NCBI GenBank assembly: GCA_025350465.1
Contig: JANXXU010000030.1
Span: 124,001-188,000, forward strand
Reading direction: 5' to 3'
DNA length: 64,000 bases
Source: Alphaproteobacteria bacterium
Lineage (GTDB): Bacteria > Pseudomonadota > Alphaproteobacteria > Micropepsales > Micropepsaceae
Of this stretch, positions 42,689 to 51,179 are shown piece after piece (position 1 is the first letter of the stretch; each line of letters begins with the position of its first letter). The notes below the pieces were generated by a model. That model was not told the origin of the DNA. It did no database searches and saw only the letters and a program-made list of their open reading frames with translations. Made by a program: the position numbers and the translations under genes.

Positions 42689-43844
42689 TGCTGCAAAGCC
42701 CGTCGCGGCCGCATCCGCGGCCGACGATGCTCCGATTCTGTTTTTCGACCTGAAGACGCAAGCCAAGCGGTTGCGCGCCGATATCGAGCAGCGCTTGATG
42801 CGCATCCTCGACCACGGCGCCTATATCGGTGGGCCTGAAGTCGCGGAGGTCGAAGCCAAGCTCGCGGCGCATGCCGGCGCCAAACATGCGCTTGCCGTCG
42901 CCAGCGGCACGGACGCGCTCGTCATCGCGCTGATGGGCGAAGATATCGGGCCGGGCGATGCGGTCTTTATCCCGGGCTTCACGTACAACGCGACCTGCAA
43001 CGCGGTGATCCTGTCCGGGGCGACGCCGGTCTTCGTCGATGTCGATCCGCACACTTGCAATATCGACCTGAAACACCTGGAAGCGCAGATCGAAATGACG
43101 TTGCGCGACGGCAAGCTCAAGCCGCGCAAGGTCATCGCCGTCGATCTCTATGGCTTGCCCGCCGACTATGCCGCGCTCAACAAACTCGCCGCCAAGCACG
43201 GCATGCTGATCCTGGCGGACGCGGCGCAAAGTCTGGGCGGCGCGCAGGGCGGCAAGCATGTCGGCGCGCTGACAGATATGTCGGCCACGAGCTTCTATCC
43301 GTCGAAGACCGTCGGCGCCTATGGCGACGGCGGCGCGATGTTCACCGACGACGCGGCGCGCTTCGAACGCTGGTCGTCCATCCGCTGGCACGGCACGGAC
43401 GCCGCGAAAAGGGAATCCATCCGGGTCGGGATCAACGGGCGGCTCGACTCCATGCAATGCGCGGTCGTGCTCTCCAAGCTCACGATTTTCGACGACGAGA
43501 TGAAGGCGCGCCATCGCATCGCCAAGCGCTATCGCGAAGGGCTCGGCAACGCGGTCGAGCTGCAGCATGTGCCGCTCGGAACCGAGAGCGCCTGGGGACT
43601 GTTCACGGTCCAGGTCGACAATCGCGAGGCGGTCCAAAAGCGCCTGACGGACGCCGGCGTTCCGACCTCGATCTACTATTTCAAAGGGTTGCACGAACAC
43701 CGCGCCTTTGCGCGCTTTGCGCCGAAGGGCGGCCTGCCCGTGTGCGAGCGGCTGGCGACGCGGGTACTAAGCCTGCCGATGCACCCTTATTTGAACGACC
43801 GCCAACTTGACCGCGTGATCGGCGCGGTCAAAGCTGCGGTATGA
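42678..43844 (+). CDS. DegT/DnrJ/EryC1/StrS family aminotransferase
   Basis: A 388-residue PLP enzyme. It shows FFDLKTQAKRLRADIEQRLM, GGPEVAEVEAKLAAHAGAKH, VASGTDALVIALMGEDIGPG, DAAQSLGGAQGGKHVG and the PLP Lys (K210) in SFYPSKTVGAYGDGG. These are classic nucleotide-sugar aminotransferase motifs (the WbpE/PglE type). It would transfer an amino group from glutamate to a keto-sugar made by the neighbouring dehydrogenase. The ATG at 42678 is preferred over one nine codons upstream; it overlaps the previous gene by 11 bases. No glycosyltransferase is nearby. Confidence 0.9.
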   Translation: MPHNAAKPVAAASAADDAPILFFDLKTQAKRLRADIEQRLMRILDHGAYIGGPEVAEVEAKLAAHAGAKHALAVASGTDALVIALMGEDIGPGDAVFIPGFTYNATCNAVILSGATPVFVDVDPHTCNIDLKHLEAQIEMTLRDGKLKPRKVIAVDLYGLPADYAALNKLAAKHGMLILADAAQSLGGAQGGKHVGALTDMSATSFYPSKTVGAYGDGGAMFTDDAARFERWSSIRWHGTDAAKRESIRVGINGRLDSMQCAVVLSKLTIFDDEMKARHRIAKRYREGLGNAVELQHVPLGTESAWGLFTVQVDNREAVQKRLTDAGVPTSIYYFKGLHEHRAFARFAPKGGLPVCERLATRVLSLPMHPYLNDRQLDRVIGAVKAAV

Positions 43845-44320
43845 TTTGGAAAGTTTTCGCAGTGCTCGCATTGACGCTAACGCCCACTGCCGCGGCGATG
43901 GCGGACGGCGTTCAGAGCGAGATCGACATCGAGATCCTGATCGGCCGCACCGAAGTGATGCACGATCAGACGGCGCGCGGGCTCGCGCTCTTCGGCGTGA
44001 CACGGACCTCGCCTGACGGCGAGCAATTTCTCCCTGCCGACCCGAACCGCAACCAATACTCGCGCCTCACCGATGCCGTCGTGCGCTACAACAATCTGCG
44101 CGACCTCGCCTGCGGCAGCCGCGTCATCTCTCATCCGTTATGTTTCGAGCAGCACTTCATGCCGCTGTGGTACGCAGGGCGCGCGCGGCCCGACACGTCG
44201 CCAGACGGTATGCGGCGCATGGCGGAAGATATGCAGAACCAAACCGTGCCGCTATGGACGGCCGTCTGCGAGCGCGCCCAAGCCCGCAGCGGCGACAAGG
44301 ATTTCTGCGCCATCGAATGA
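43841..44320 (+). CDS. Secreted protein of unknown function
   Basis: A 159-residue protein beginning MIWKVFAVLALTLTPTAAAM, a Sec signal peptide. The mature part has three regularly spaced cysteines in LACGSRVISHPLCFEQHF and AVCERAQARSG plus a terminal FCAIE, consistent with disulfides in the periplasm. I recognise no domain. The start overlaps the DegT aminotransferase stop by 4 bases, so it is translated from the same transcript, but a link to the sugar pathway is not evident. The 187 bases that follow contain no gene I can support. Confidence 0.7.
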   Translation: MIWKVFAVLALTLTPTAAAMADGVQSEIDIEILIGRTEVMHDQTARGLALFGVTRTSPDGEQFLPADPNRNQYSRLTDAVVRYNNLRDLACGSRVISHPLCFEQHFMPLWYAGRARPDTSPDGMRRMAEDMQNQTVPLWTAVCERAQARSGDKDFCAIE

Positions 44321-44507
44321 TTTTCGGTGCCGCGTCTGCACGATCATTTGAATCATGCGCGGACCGGCGCCTTCGATGACGCGCTTGCCCAACTCGACAG
44401 CGTCCGCATCCAGCAACGAAATATGCGCCTTCGCCGGGACGACAGCCTGGGTAGCTTGCAGGCACGGCGGAATGGCAGCACAACAGCTGATGCAATGAGG
44501 GGAAAAC

Positions 44508-45311
44508 ATGGCCAGAATCAGAAAAGGTGAGGGACAGACGGCGCTCGTCACCGGCGCGTCGGCCGGGATCGGCGTCGATCTTGCGGAATGCTTTGCCAAG
44601 GACGGGTATAATCTCATCCTCGCGGCGCGCACCGAAAACGCCTTGCGCGAGGTGGCCGAGCGTTTGGCGAAAACGCACAAGGTCACCGCGACACCTATCG
44701 CCGTCGATCTCGGCGCGATCGGCGGCGGCGCTAATCTCGCCGAGGCAATCAAGGCCAAGGGTCTTACCGTCGACGTGCTGGTGAACAACGCGGGCTTTGG
44801 TCACGCGGGCGCTTTCAACGGTTCGGATCTCGCGACGCAACTCGGCATGATCGATCTCAACGACCGCGCGCTCGTCGAACTCACGCATATTTATTGGCCG
44901 GGCATGCTGGCGAACAAGCGCGGTGGCGTCTTGAACGTCGCCTCGACGGCGGCCTTCCAACCCGGCCCATTGATGGCGATCTATTACGCGTCGAAAGCAT
45001 TCGTGCTCTCGTTCTCCGAAGCGCTGTGGGAAGAGGCGCGCGGCACGGGCGTGCATGTGAGCTGCCTTTGCCCGGGTCCGACGGTGAGCAAGTTTCGCGA
45101 ACGCGCTGGCACCGGAAAGGTCAGGCTCAGCCAGGCCGGCGGCACGCCGATGAGTTCGGCGAGCGTCGCGGTGCTCGGCTATCGTGCGTGGAAGCGGAAC
45201 AAGCGTGTTGAGATCACCGGTTTGCGCAATCGTGTGCTGGCGCGTTTAGTGCCGTTCCTGCCGCGCACGACGATCTTGGGCATCGTGCGCAATCTCCAAT
45301 CGCCGATCTAA
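44508..45311 (+). CDS. SDR family NAD(P)-dependent oxidoreductase (DltE-like)
   Basis: A 267-residue short-chain dehydrogenase of the YqjQ/DltE type. The Rossmann motif is LVTGASAGIGVDLAECFAKD, the NAG motif is VNNAGFGHAGAFNG, Ser is in NVASTAAFQPGPLMA and Tyr-x3-Lys in IYYASKAFVLSFSEAL, followed by VSCLCPGPTVSKFRERAG. All catalytic residues are present; the substrate is unknown. AGGGGA precedes the ATG. It stands alone between a secreted protein gene and the patatin lipoprotein. Confidence 0.88.
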   Translation: MARIRKGEGQTALVTGASAGIGVDLAECFAKDGYNLILAARTENALREVAERLAKTHKVTATPIAVDLGAIGGGANLAEAIKAKGLTVDVLVNNAGFGHAGAFNGSDLATQLGMIDLNDRALVELTHIYWPGMLANKRGGVLNVASTAAFQPGPLMAIYYASKAFVLSFSEALWEEARGTGVHVSCLCPGPTVSKFRERAGTGKVRLSQAGGTPMSSASVAVLGYRAWKRNKRVEITGLRNRVLARLVPFLPRTTILGIVRNLQSPI

Positions 45312-45418
45312 CGCGGCGCCTGGCGACACCGATTGACGCGAATTTGCCGCTAACGTGCGTCCGTCGCGGCCGCCGAGGGGTGTTAGTGTGACGCAATCTT
45401 CAAACCTGGATATCACGC

Positions 45419-46819
45419 ATGTTTCCTGATCCACATCACGCAGCCAAGCACTCGAGCGTGCTGACGATGGTGGCGGTGGTTCTGGCCGTCGCGCTCGCCG
45501 GGTGCGCCACTCAGGATCTTTCAACGCCGGTCAACCAACCCGTGGCGGAGACCGTCCAGCCGCAGCCGCCCGGCCTCGACGGCGATGGCGACATCATCGC
45601 GCTCTCGTTCTCGGGAGGCGGCGCACGCGCGGCGGCATTCTCGTTCGGCGTGTTGCAAGGCCTTCGCGCTATGCCCGACGCGGGTGGCGGCTCGCTCCTC
45701 GATCGCGTGGCGCTGGTGTCGGCGGTTTCGGGCGGGGCGATCACCGCGGCTTATTTCGGCCAACGCGGCGGCGAAGGGTTGGATTCGTTTCGCACCGATT
45801 ATCTCGACAAGGATTGGGCTTCCGAACTTCACACCAGTCTGGCTTCGCCCGTGAACTGGGCTCGCGCTTATGACGGGGCGTTGAACGAGCGCGACCGTCT
45901 TGGCGATTGGCTCAACGCCGAGGTGTTCCGGGACGGTACCGTCGCGGATTTGTGGCGGAGCGGCCGCCCGCGCATCTGGATCAATGCGACGGACCTCTAT
46001 AGCGGCGTACCGTTCGCGTTCGTTCCGCTCTATTTCGACGCGCTGTGCAGCGATCTTGCGCGCGTTCGCATCGCCGACGCGGTTGCGGCATCGATGTCGG
46101 TGCCGGTCGTGTTCCGGCCGGTCGTCGTGGCGTCGTATGCGGAGCAATGCAAGATGCCGTTGCCCGATTGGGTGGCGAAGGCGGCGCACGACCGGCAAGC
46201 TTCGGAGCTTTTGCGCGTGACCGCGCGCGCTCTGGAAAGCTATCGCGATCCGAGCCGTGTGCGATTTCTGCATCTCGTCGACGGCGGTGTGGCCGACAAT
46301 TTCGGCCTCTCAAGCCTTATCCTAATGCGGCACGCCGCAACGACGCCGTTCGCGCCATTGACGGCGCGCGACGCGGTTCGCGTGCGGCGCATGACTTTTC
46401 TGGTGATCAACGCGGAACAAAGTCCGTCGGGCGGCTGGTCGTTGACGCCGGAAGGGCCCAATGGCGTCGAGACACTCTCGGCCGCGATGGACGGATCGAT
46501 CAACCTCAACAAGCGCCGGGCATACGATGCCTTTCGCGATACGATCGCCAGCTGGGAGCGCGATGTGCGCCGCTATCGCTGCTCGCTACCGAAAGAGGAG
46601 GCCGCGCGGCTGGCCGAGGGGATCAAAAATTGGAACTGCGGCAACGTGCGGTTCGCGGTCGACATGATTTCGTTCGCGGATCTCGACGCCAAGCTCGGCG
46701 CGCGCCTCGCCGCCGCGCCAACGCGCGTCAGCTTGCCGGCGGACCTTATCGACGCGCTGATCGAAGGCGGTGTAGATGCCGTCAAAGCCAACCGCGGCGC
46801 GCGCTTGCTGAGCCGCTGA
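45419..46819 (+). CDS. Patatin-like phospholipase, lipoprotein
   Basis: A 466-residue protein. MVAVVLAVALAGCATQDLST is a lipoprotein signal with lipobox LAGC. The patatin domain has the oxyanion motif LSFSGGGARAAAFSFGVL, the nucleophile Ser104 in SAVSGGAITAAYFG and the acid Asp288 in LVDGGVADNFGLSS, so the Ser-Asp dyad is complete. It should hydrolyse phospholipid or another acyl ester at the membrane surface. A strong intrinsic terminator follows the stop codon. The convergent HxlR gene begins its 3' end inside that terminator. Confidence 0.9.
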   Translation: MFPDPHHAAKHSSVLTMVAVVLAVALAGCATQDLSTPVNQPVAETVQPQPPGLDGDGDIIALSFSGGGARAAAFSFGVLQGLRAMPDAGGGSLLDRVALVSAVSGGAITAAYFGQRGGEGLDSFRTDYLDKDWASELHTSLASPVNWARAYDGALNERDRLGDWLNAEVFRDGTVADLWRSGRPRIWINATDLYSGVPFAFVPLYFDALCSDLARVRIADAVAASMSVPVVFRPVVVASYAEQCKMPLPDWVAKAAHDRQASELLRVTARALESYRDPSRVRFLHLVDGGVADNFGLSSLILMRHAATTPFAPLTARDAVRVRRMTFLVINAEQSPSGGWSLTPEGPNGVETLSAAMDGSINLNKRRAYDAFRDTIASWERDVRRYRCSLPKEEAARLAEGIKNWNCGNVRFAVDMISFADLDAKLGARLAAAPTRVSLPADLIDALIEGGVDAVKANRGARLLSR

Positions 46820-46820
46820 A

Positions 46821-46851
46821 CGCCGCCGACCTCAGGCGGCGAGTTTTTTTT
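46821..46851 (+). terminator. Rho-independent terminator of the patatin gene
   Basis: CGCCGCC and GGCGGCG form a 7-base GC stem around GACCTCA, followed by A and G then eight T residues on the plus strand. It starts one base after the patatin stop codon. The HxlR stop codon (46832-46834) lies in its loop, and the T-run is read on the other strand as the Lys-rich C-terminus of HxlR. Confidence 0.88.
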
Positions 46852-47530
46852 CCTTGGCGAAGGGGCTGAGGCCCAGCCATGCTTGCATGTTCGAGGCGAG
46901 TTGCTTGTCGCCGACGAGTCTTATGCGCTCGTCGCTGACGGCCTTACGTACCATATCCAGGCCCATCCAGATCGCGGTCATCGTCTTCAGATCGCTCGTG
47001 ACGTAGAGGTCGACGTCGAACCCCGGATCGACGGAGCAGAGGTCTATGCCCTCGGCGGGTGTAACGATCAGCCACCAATTGCGCTGGCCCTGTGGCGCGT
47101 CGGTATAAAGATATTGGATCGTGCTGCGCCGCTTCGGTAGCGGCGTGGTATCGAGGCTGCGCCGCATGTCCCACATCAAGAGCGAGACATCGAGATTCTG
47201 CAGCGATAGCTTCGTTTCGATCCAGCGCTGGCCCCACACGCCGAAACCTTCGATGAGCGGCTGCAGCTCGCGTCCGGACCGCGTCAGGTGATATTCGAAG
47301 ACGCCGGGCTCGGACTTGGACTTGACGCGCGTCAGGACGCCTGAGTGCTCCAGCTCCTTGAGGCGCTGCGACAGCAAGGCGGGCGACATGCGCGGCACGC
47401 CGCGGCGCAAATCGTTGAAGCGTGTCGAACCCGCGATCATCTCGCGCAGCAAGACGACGGTCCAGCGCGTGCACAGAATCTCGGCCGCCATCGCGACCGG
47501 ACAGAATTGCTTGTAGCTGCCTTGCGTCAC
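46832..47530 (-). CDS. HxlR family transcriptional regulator with C-terminal SCP2-like domain
   Basis: A 232-residue protein. The N-terminal winged helix (about residues 5-105) has FCPVAMAAEILCTRWTVVLL, FNDLRRGVPRMSPALLSQRL and LEHSGVLTRVKSKSEPGVFE, typical HxlR sequence. The remaining 120 residues (LYTDAPQGQRNWWLIVTPAE, VTSDLKTMTAIWMGLDMVRK) look like the sterol-carrier-like domain found in longer HxlR proteins. Such regulators often respond to oxidants or small molecules. It is divergent from the SRPBCC gene, which may be a target, with 177 bases between them. Confidence 0.87.
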   Translation of the reverse strand: MTQGSYKQFCPVAMAAEILCTRWTVVLLREMIAGSTRFNDLRRGVPRMSPALLSQRLKELEHSGVLTRVKSKSEPGVFEYHLTRSGRELQPLIEGFGVWGQRWIETKLSLQNLDVSLLMWDMRRSLDTTPLPKRRSTIQYLYTDAPQGQRNWWLIVTPAEGIDLCSVDPGFDVDLYVTSDLKTMTAIWMGLDMVRKAVSDERIRLVGDKQLASNMQAWLGLSPFAKEKKLAA

Positions 47531-47707
47531 CCGCGCTCTCCCGGAAACAACACGATGGCTCGACCTTACGCCAGCGAGGGCCGACCGGACTAGTTCAGAT
47601 TATGTACCGGGGTCGATTCAGTTTCAGAACTGGAGCGAGGCCGGGTGGTCTGACTATCTCCTGTCGACGGCAGCCGATCGGCCGCCGGCAAACGAAGGAA
47701 AACAGCC

Positions 47708-48229
47708 ATGCCTATTGTCGATAAGAAACGCCTGCTCTCCAAAGTCGCACTGGCCGCTTTGTGCGTCGGCGCGCTGGTTTTCATGGGCGCCGCAGCCCCG
47801 CGCGCTTCCGCCGCTACACTGTCGCGTAGCGTGGACGTTAACGGTACGCCGGCAGCGGTGTGGACGACGATCGGGCCGTTCTGCTCGATCAAAGACTGGC
47901 ACCCGGTCGTTGCCACCTGTACCGAGGATGGCCAGACCCCGCCGGTGCGCACGCTCGTGACCAAGGACGGCAAGACGACGTTTGTCGAGATGCAGACTGC
48001 GCGTAGCGATACGAAGTACATCTATTCCTACAACTTCATCTCGAGCCCGTTTCCGGTCACGCATTACGCGGCGCAAATCGAGGTTTCCGCCAAGAGCGCG
48101 GGCGTTTCGACAGTCACTTGGACGGGGTCGTATATTCCCGATCCCGGCAAGGAGCAGGAAGCGTTCGAGGCGTTGCGCGGCGTCTATGAAACCGGCTTGA
48201 GCGCGATCAAGGGCAAGTTCGCAAAGTAG
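47708..48229 (+). CDS. SRPBCC family (polyketide cyclase/dehydrase-like) secreted protein
   Basis: A 173-residue protein. MPIVDKKRLLSKVALAALCV with GALVFMGAAAPRASA is a signal peptide. The mature domain has SRSVDVNGTPAAVWTTIGPF, IKDWHPVVATC and TVTWTGSYIPDPGKEQEAFE, matching the PYR/PYL/RCAR-like polyketide cyclase 2 family, a hydrophobic-ligand binding fold. It would bind a lipid or aromatic ligand in the periplasm; no enzyme activity can be claimed. It is divergent from the HxlR regulator and followed after 35 bases by an acyl-CoA-dehydrogenase-fold gene on the same strand. Confidence 0.85.
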   Translation: MPIVDKKRLLSKVALAALCVGALVFMGAAAPRASAATLSRSVDVNGTPAAVWTTIGPFCSIKDWHPVVATCTEDGQTPPVRTLVTKDGKTTFVEMQTARSDTKYIYSYNFISSPFPVTHYAAQIEVSAKSAGVSTVTWTGSYIPDPGKEQEAFEALRGVYETGLSAIKGKFAK

Positions 48230-48264
48230 CATCGAGACTCAAAATCGCGTTGGAGGAATGAAAA

Positions 48265-49410
48265 ATGTCGCTCAGGGCAGAAGCTGAATTCGGCGCGGCC
48301 AGACGCAATTGGCTGGCCGCCGCCGATGCTATCGCCGGCGAAATCGCCGCGCGCGCCGCAAAGCACGACGCCGAAGATCTCTTCGTCGCGGATGCCTTTG
48401 CGCGCCTCAAGGCCGAAGGCTTCTTCAAGGCGCTGGTGCCGTCCGAGCTTGGCGGCGGCGGCGCCGAGCTTGCCGAAATCTGTGCCGTCATCCGCCGCCT
48501 TGGGGCCTCTTGCGGTTCGACCGCCTTGGCGTTCTCCATGCATTGCCACCTTGTCGCCGTCGCCGCTTGGCGCTGGCGCAACGAAAAGGCGCCGACCGAT
48601 GGTTTGCTGAAACGCGCCGCCGCCGAAAACCTGATCCTGATTTCAAGCGGCGGGTCGGACTGGCTCAAGAGCGCGGGCACGGCGACGAAAGTCGACGGCG
48701 GTTATCGCATCAAGGCGCGAAAGATGTTCTCAAGCGGCTGCCCGATGGGCGACATCTTGATGACGAGCGCGGTGACGGAGGATCCCGCATCGGGCCCGAC
48801 TGTGCTGCATTTCGGCGTGTCGTTCAAAACGGAGGGCGTAAAGATACTCGACACCTGGCGCGTCCTCGGTATGCGTGCCACGGGCTCGAACGATGTGGAG
48901 CTGAACGACGTCTTCGTGGCGGACGCCGCGATCTCCGGCCGGCGTCCGCAGGGCAAATGGCATCATCTCTTCCACATCATCTCGATGATTGCGTTCCCGA
49001 TCATCTATTCGGCTTATCTGGGCGTCGCCGACGGGGCGCGGGCGAAGGCGCTCGGGGCCGCGCGCAAGAAACCCGACGACGGCAATGCGGCGTACCTCGC
49101 CGGGGAAATGGAGAACGCGCACACGATGGCCAGCCTGGCGCTCGCCGACATGATCGCAAACGCCGAGACGTCAAAGCCGGGGCCGCAAACAACCAGCCGC
49201 GCGATGATCGGGCGTACGCTCGCCGGTCAAAATGCGATCAACACGGTCGAACGTGCAATGGAGCTTGCCGGGGGCGCTTCGTTCTATCGCGACATGGGAT
49301 TGGAGCGCGCCTTCCGCGACGTGCAAGCCGCCCGCTTTCATCCACTGCAGGAAAAACCGCAGCTGCGCTTAACCGGCCGCCTCGCGCTCGGCTTCGATAT
49401 CGACGGATAG
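48265..49410 (+). CDS. Acyl-CoA dehydrogenase superfamily protein (possible flavin monooxygenase relative)
   Basis: A 381-residue protein with the acyl-CoA dehydrogenase fold: FFKALVPSELGGGGAELAEI, LGASCGSTALAFSMHCHLV, SSGCPMGDILMTSAV and LRVLGMRATGSNDVELNDVF-like sequence (here WRVLGMRATGSNDVELND). It lacks the usual TEPxxGSD motif, and the C-terminus (GGASFYRDMGLERAFRDVQA) is closer to DszC/HpaA-type flavin-dependent oxygenases than to FadE. Both dehydrogenase and monooxygenase activities are possible. GGAGGA lies before the ATG. A small membrane protein begins 8 bases downstream. Confidence 0.85.
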   Translation: MSLRAEAEFGAARRNWLAAADAIAGEIAARAAKHDAEDLFVADAFARLKAEGFFKALVPSELGGGGAELAEICAVIRRLGASCGSTALAFSMHCHLVAVAAWRWRNEKAPTDGLLKRAAAENLILISSGGSDWLKSAGTATKVDGGYRIKARKMFSSGCPMGDILMTSAVTEDPASGPTVLHFGVSFKTEGVKILDTWRVLGMRATGSNDVELNDVFVADAAISGRRPQGKWHHLFHIISMIAFPIIYSAYLGVADGARAKALGAARKKPDDGNAAYLAGEMENAHTMASLALADMIANAETSKPGPQTTSRAMIGRTLAGQNAINTVERAMELAGGASFYRDMGLERAFRDVQAARFHPLQEKPQLRLTGRLALGFDIDG

Positions 49411-49418
49411 AGGACGAC

Positions 49419-49835
49419 ATGCCGCTTCGAGACAAACTGTTGCGCATTGCATTGATCGCGTTCGGCGCGACCTTTCTTCTCGTCTACCCGTTGGCAGCCC
49501 TCTGGCCATCCGGCTGGGCGTGGCACGCGGGCGCGCCGCACGACTCGCAATACTTCATGATGATCGTCGGGGTCTACGCGACGCTCGGCGTGTTCCTGCT
49601 GAATGCCGCGCGCAATCCGCAAGCCCATGTAAGCCTCATCTGGTTCACCGTCTGGTCGAGCGCCGTCCACGCCCTGGTCATGGCTGTGCAGTCGCTGCAA
49701 AACGCGGAGCACATGGGTCATTTGCTGGGGGACGTTCCGGCGCTGATCCTTGTTGCCGTCGTTCTTGCCGTGCTCGCGCCATCGTCGCGCACCGCAGCAA
49801 CGCCAATGGAGGTCGCGTCGCCAGGCAGCGCTTAG
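49419..49835 (+). CDS. Small membrane protein of unknown function (DUF6632-like)
   Basis: A 138-residue protein with four hydrophobic segments: LRIALIAFGATFLLVYPLAA, FMMIVGVYATLGVFLLNAA, SLIWFTVWSSAVHALVMAVQ and VPALILVAVVLAVLAPS. Conserved His residues (SAVHAL and EHMGHLLGDV) sit at helix ends. It resembles DUF6632-type proteins that are often found near oxidoreductases, but I am not certain of the family name. It is 8 bases after the acyl-CoA-dehydrogenase-fold gene and probably co-transcribed. Confidence 0.75.
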   Translation: MPLRDKLLRIALIAFGATFLLVYPLAALWPSGWAWHAGAPHDSQYFMMIVGVYATLGVFLLNAARNPQAHVSLIWFTVWSSAVHALVMAVQSLQNAEHMGHLLGDVPALILVAVVLAVLAPSSRTAATPMEVASPGSA

Positions 49836-49851
49836 GCAACCCCGGGAGCGG

Positions 49852-50439
49852 TCAGCTGCGCCGCATACGCCTGACGGCGTCCGACGTCAGCGGTTGGCCC
49901 GCGAGGTCGGTGAGAACGGAAATCGGCGCGCCGCCGAAGCGCTTGTCGCGAAGGATGCCGACGGCCATCCCGTGATAATAGACGCGGCGTCCGTCGTCCG
50001 ATTTCGCGGTGCTATTCGGTGGGCCGAAATAGAGCGGCACCATGCCGGCGGGATCGTCGATGGCGCCGCGCGCGATGACGATCGCGGCGACGCCGGGGGC
50101 GAAGAACGAGCCGCCCATCGCGGCGACCGGTGTGCATTCTCCTTCGCCGTAGTCGAGTTCGCAGATGCGCTGATCGCCGTAGCGTGGCGCGGAGGTGCCG
50201 TGGATCGCAACGGCGCGCGCAACGATCTCGCGACATTTGGCGTCGCTATAGGCGCGCAAACAATCCTGCGGAGCGGCGAACACCAGCGCAAAATCCGGCT
50301 CGCTGCGAAAAATCAGAGCAGCGACGATCGCGACGACACCGACGACGAGCAGGGCGACAAAGGCAATGAGGCCCCAGCTGCGCTCCTCAACCTCGGGCGG
50401 CGCTGAGCGACGGGTCTCATGTGCGGCGGGCGTTGTCAT
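49852..50439 (-). CDS. DUF1190-like membrane-anchored protein
   Basis: A 195-residue protein with one N-terminal membrane segment (WGLIAFVALLVVGVVAIVAA) and an extracytoplasmic domain. The stretch AAPQDCLRAYSDAKCREIVA, then HGTSAPRYGDQRICELDYGE and GECTPVAAMGG matches the DUF1190 (YgiB-like) spacing of cysteines, with His and Pro in between. Its function is unknown; family members are associated with the envelope. It converges on the small membrane protein gene with a 16-base gap. Confidence 0.7.
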   Translation of the reverse strand: MTTPAAHETRRSAPPEVEERSWGLIAFVALLVVGVVAIVAALIFRSEPDFALVFAAPQDCLRAYSDAKCREIVARAVAIHGTSAPRYGDQRICELDYGEGECTPVAAMGGSFFAPGVAAIVIARGAIDDPAGMVPLYFGPPNSTAKSDDGRRVYYHGMAVGILRDKRFGGAPISVLTDLAGQPLTSDAVRRMRRS

Positions 50440-50791
50440 GGTGGCCTCGAGTCTCGCACTTCGCCCGTTAACGCGGCGCTAAGCACCGCGTAAGGCGCAG
50501 TGGCGCAGGCGTCGCGACGGGTCGAGTCGGACAGGGGGCACGGCTGAAACTAGCCGATGCAATCCTCACCGGCGTACACGCGGCGGGGGAAAGCCACTAC
50601 GAGCCGTTGCGCGCGTTTGTGACCGACGATGCGTTGCACGAAGTGTCCGAAGCCATTGAAGGCAATAGGTTCCGCAATCACGAGTTAGGTGATTTCGTGC
50701 TGATCGAGCGTTCCAATGCTCGGCGCGGCATTGCGGGCGGTGGTCCGCGCATGCGATATTCGCGGCGCGGCCAACAGGAGGGTCTTCGGTC
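50440..50791. other. 352-base gap with an open frame but no supportable gene
   Basis: No standard gene. One plus-strand frame stays open through about 50480-50795 and reads LKLADAILTGVHAAGES, then HEVSEAIEGNRFRNHELGDF. It has coding-like codon use but no ATG or GTG in front; the first usable codon is a TTG at 50607. It may be a degraded gene. The last 50 bases should hold the ribosome-binding site (GGAGG near 50778) of the gene at 50792. Confidence 0.45.
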
Positions 50792-51148
50792 ATGAAACTT
50801 CTCGCGTCACTTGCGTTTGGATCAGCGACGCTCATTGCCTCCGCGCTTGGACTCGCGCAGCCAGCCATGGCGGACGACGACGTCACGGTGGGCGTGAGGC
50901 TCGGACCGCTTTGCGTCGGTCTGTGTATCGGCGGTGGTGGCGACAGGCACCAACATAGCGATCGCGGTAATAGCGAGTGCTATGATTGGGACTGCGACGG
51001 CACCGGATTCTATAGCCATCGCGAGGACTATTCTCATCAGCGCTACGACCGGCGCGATTCATATGACGACTACGCCGAAGCGCGCGATGACGGTTACGCC
51101 GGCTATCGCCGCCGCCATCATCACCATCACGACAGCGGCGACGAGTGA
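50792..51148 (+). CDS. Secreted His/Asp-rich protein of unknown function
   Basis: A 118-residue protein. The start MKLLASLAFGSATLIASALG with AQPAMA is a signal peptide. The mature part has three or four cysteines (GPLCVGLCIGGGG, SECYDWDCDG) and a tail rich in Tyr, Asp, Arg and His (SYDDYAEARDDGYAGYRRRH) ending HHHHHHDSGDE-like with a run of His. This suggests metal binding in the periplasm. GGAGG lies before the ATG. It is 32 bases from the convergent 3' end of the MerT-like gene, near a MerR regulator, which fits a metal context but does not prove it. Confidence 0.68.
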   Translation: MKLLASLAFGSATLIASALGLAQPAMADDDVTVGVRLGPLCVGLCIGGGGDRHQHSDRGNSECYDWDCDGTGFYSHREDYSHQRYDRRDSYDDYAEARDDGYAGYRRRHHHHHDSGDE

Positions 51149-51179
51149 TCGTGACGCGTTGGGTTCTGTCTCTTAAGTC

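Noticed and set aside
44321-44507. Degenerate repeat or small gene between a secreted protein gene and the SDR
   Set aside because: The minus-strand frame reads AVVPAKAHISLL, reminiscent of a common intergenic repeat translation, but I find no second copy in this window.
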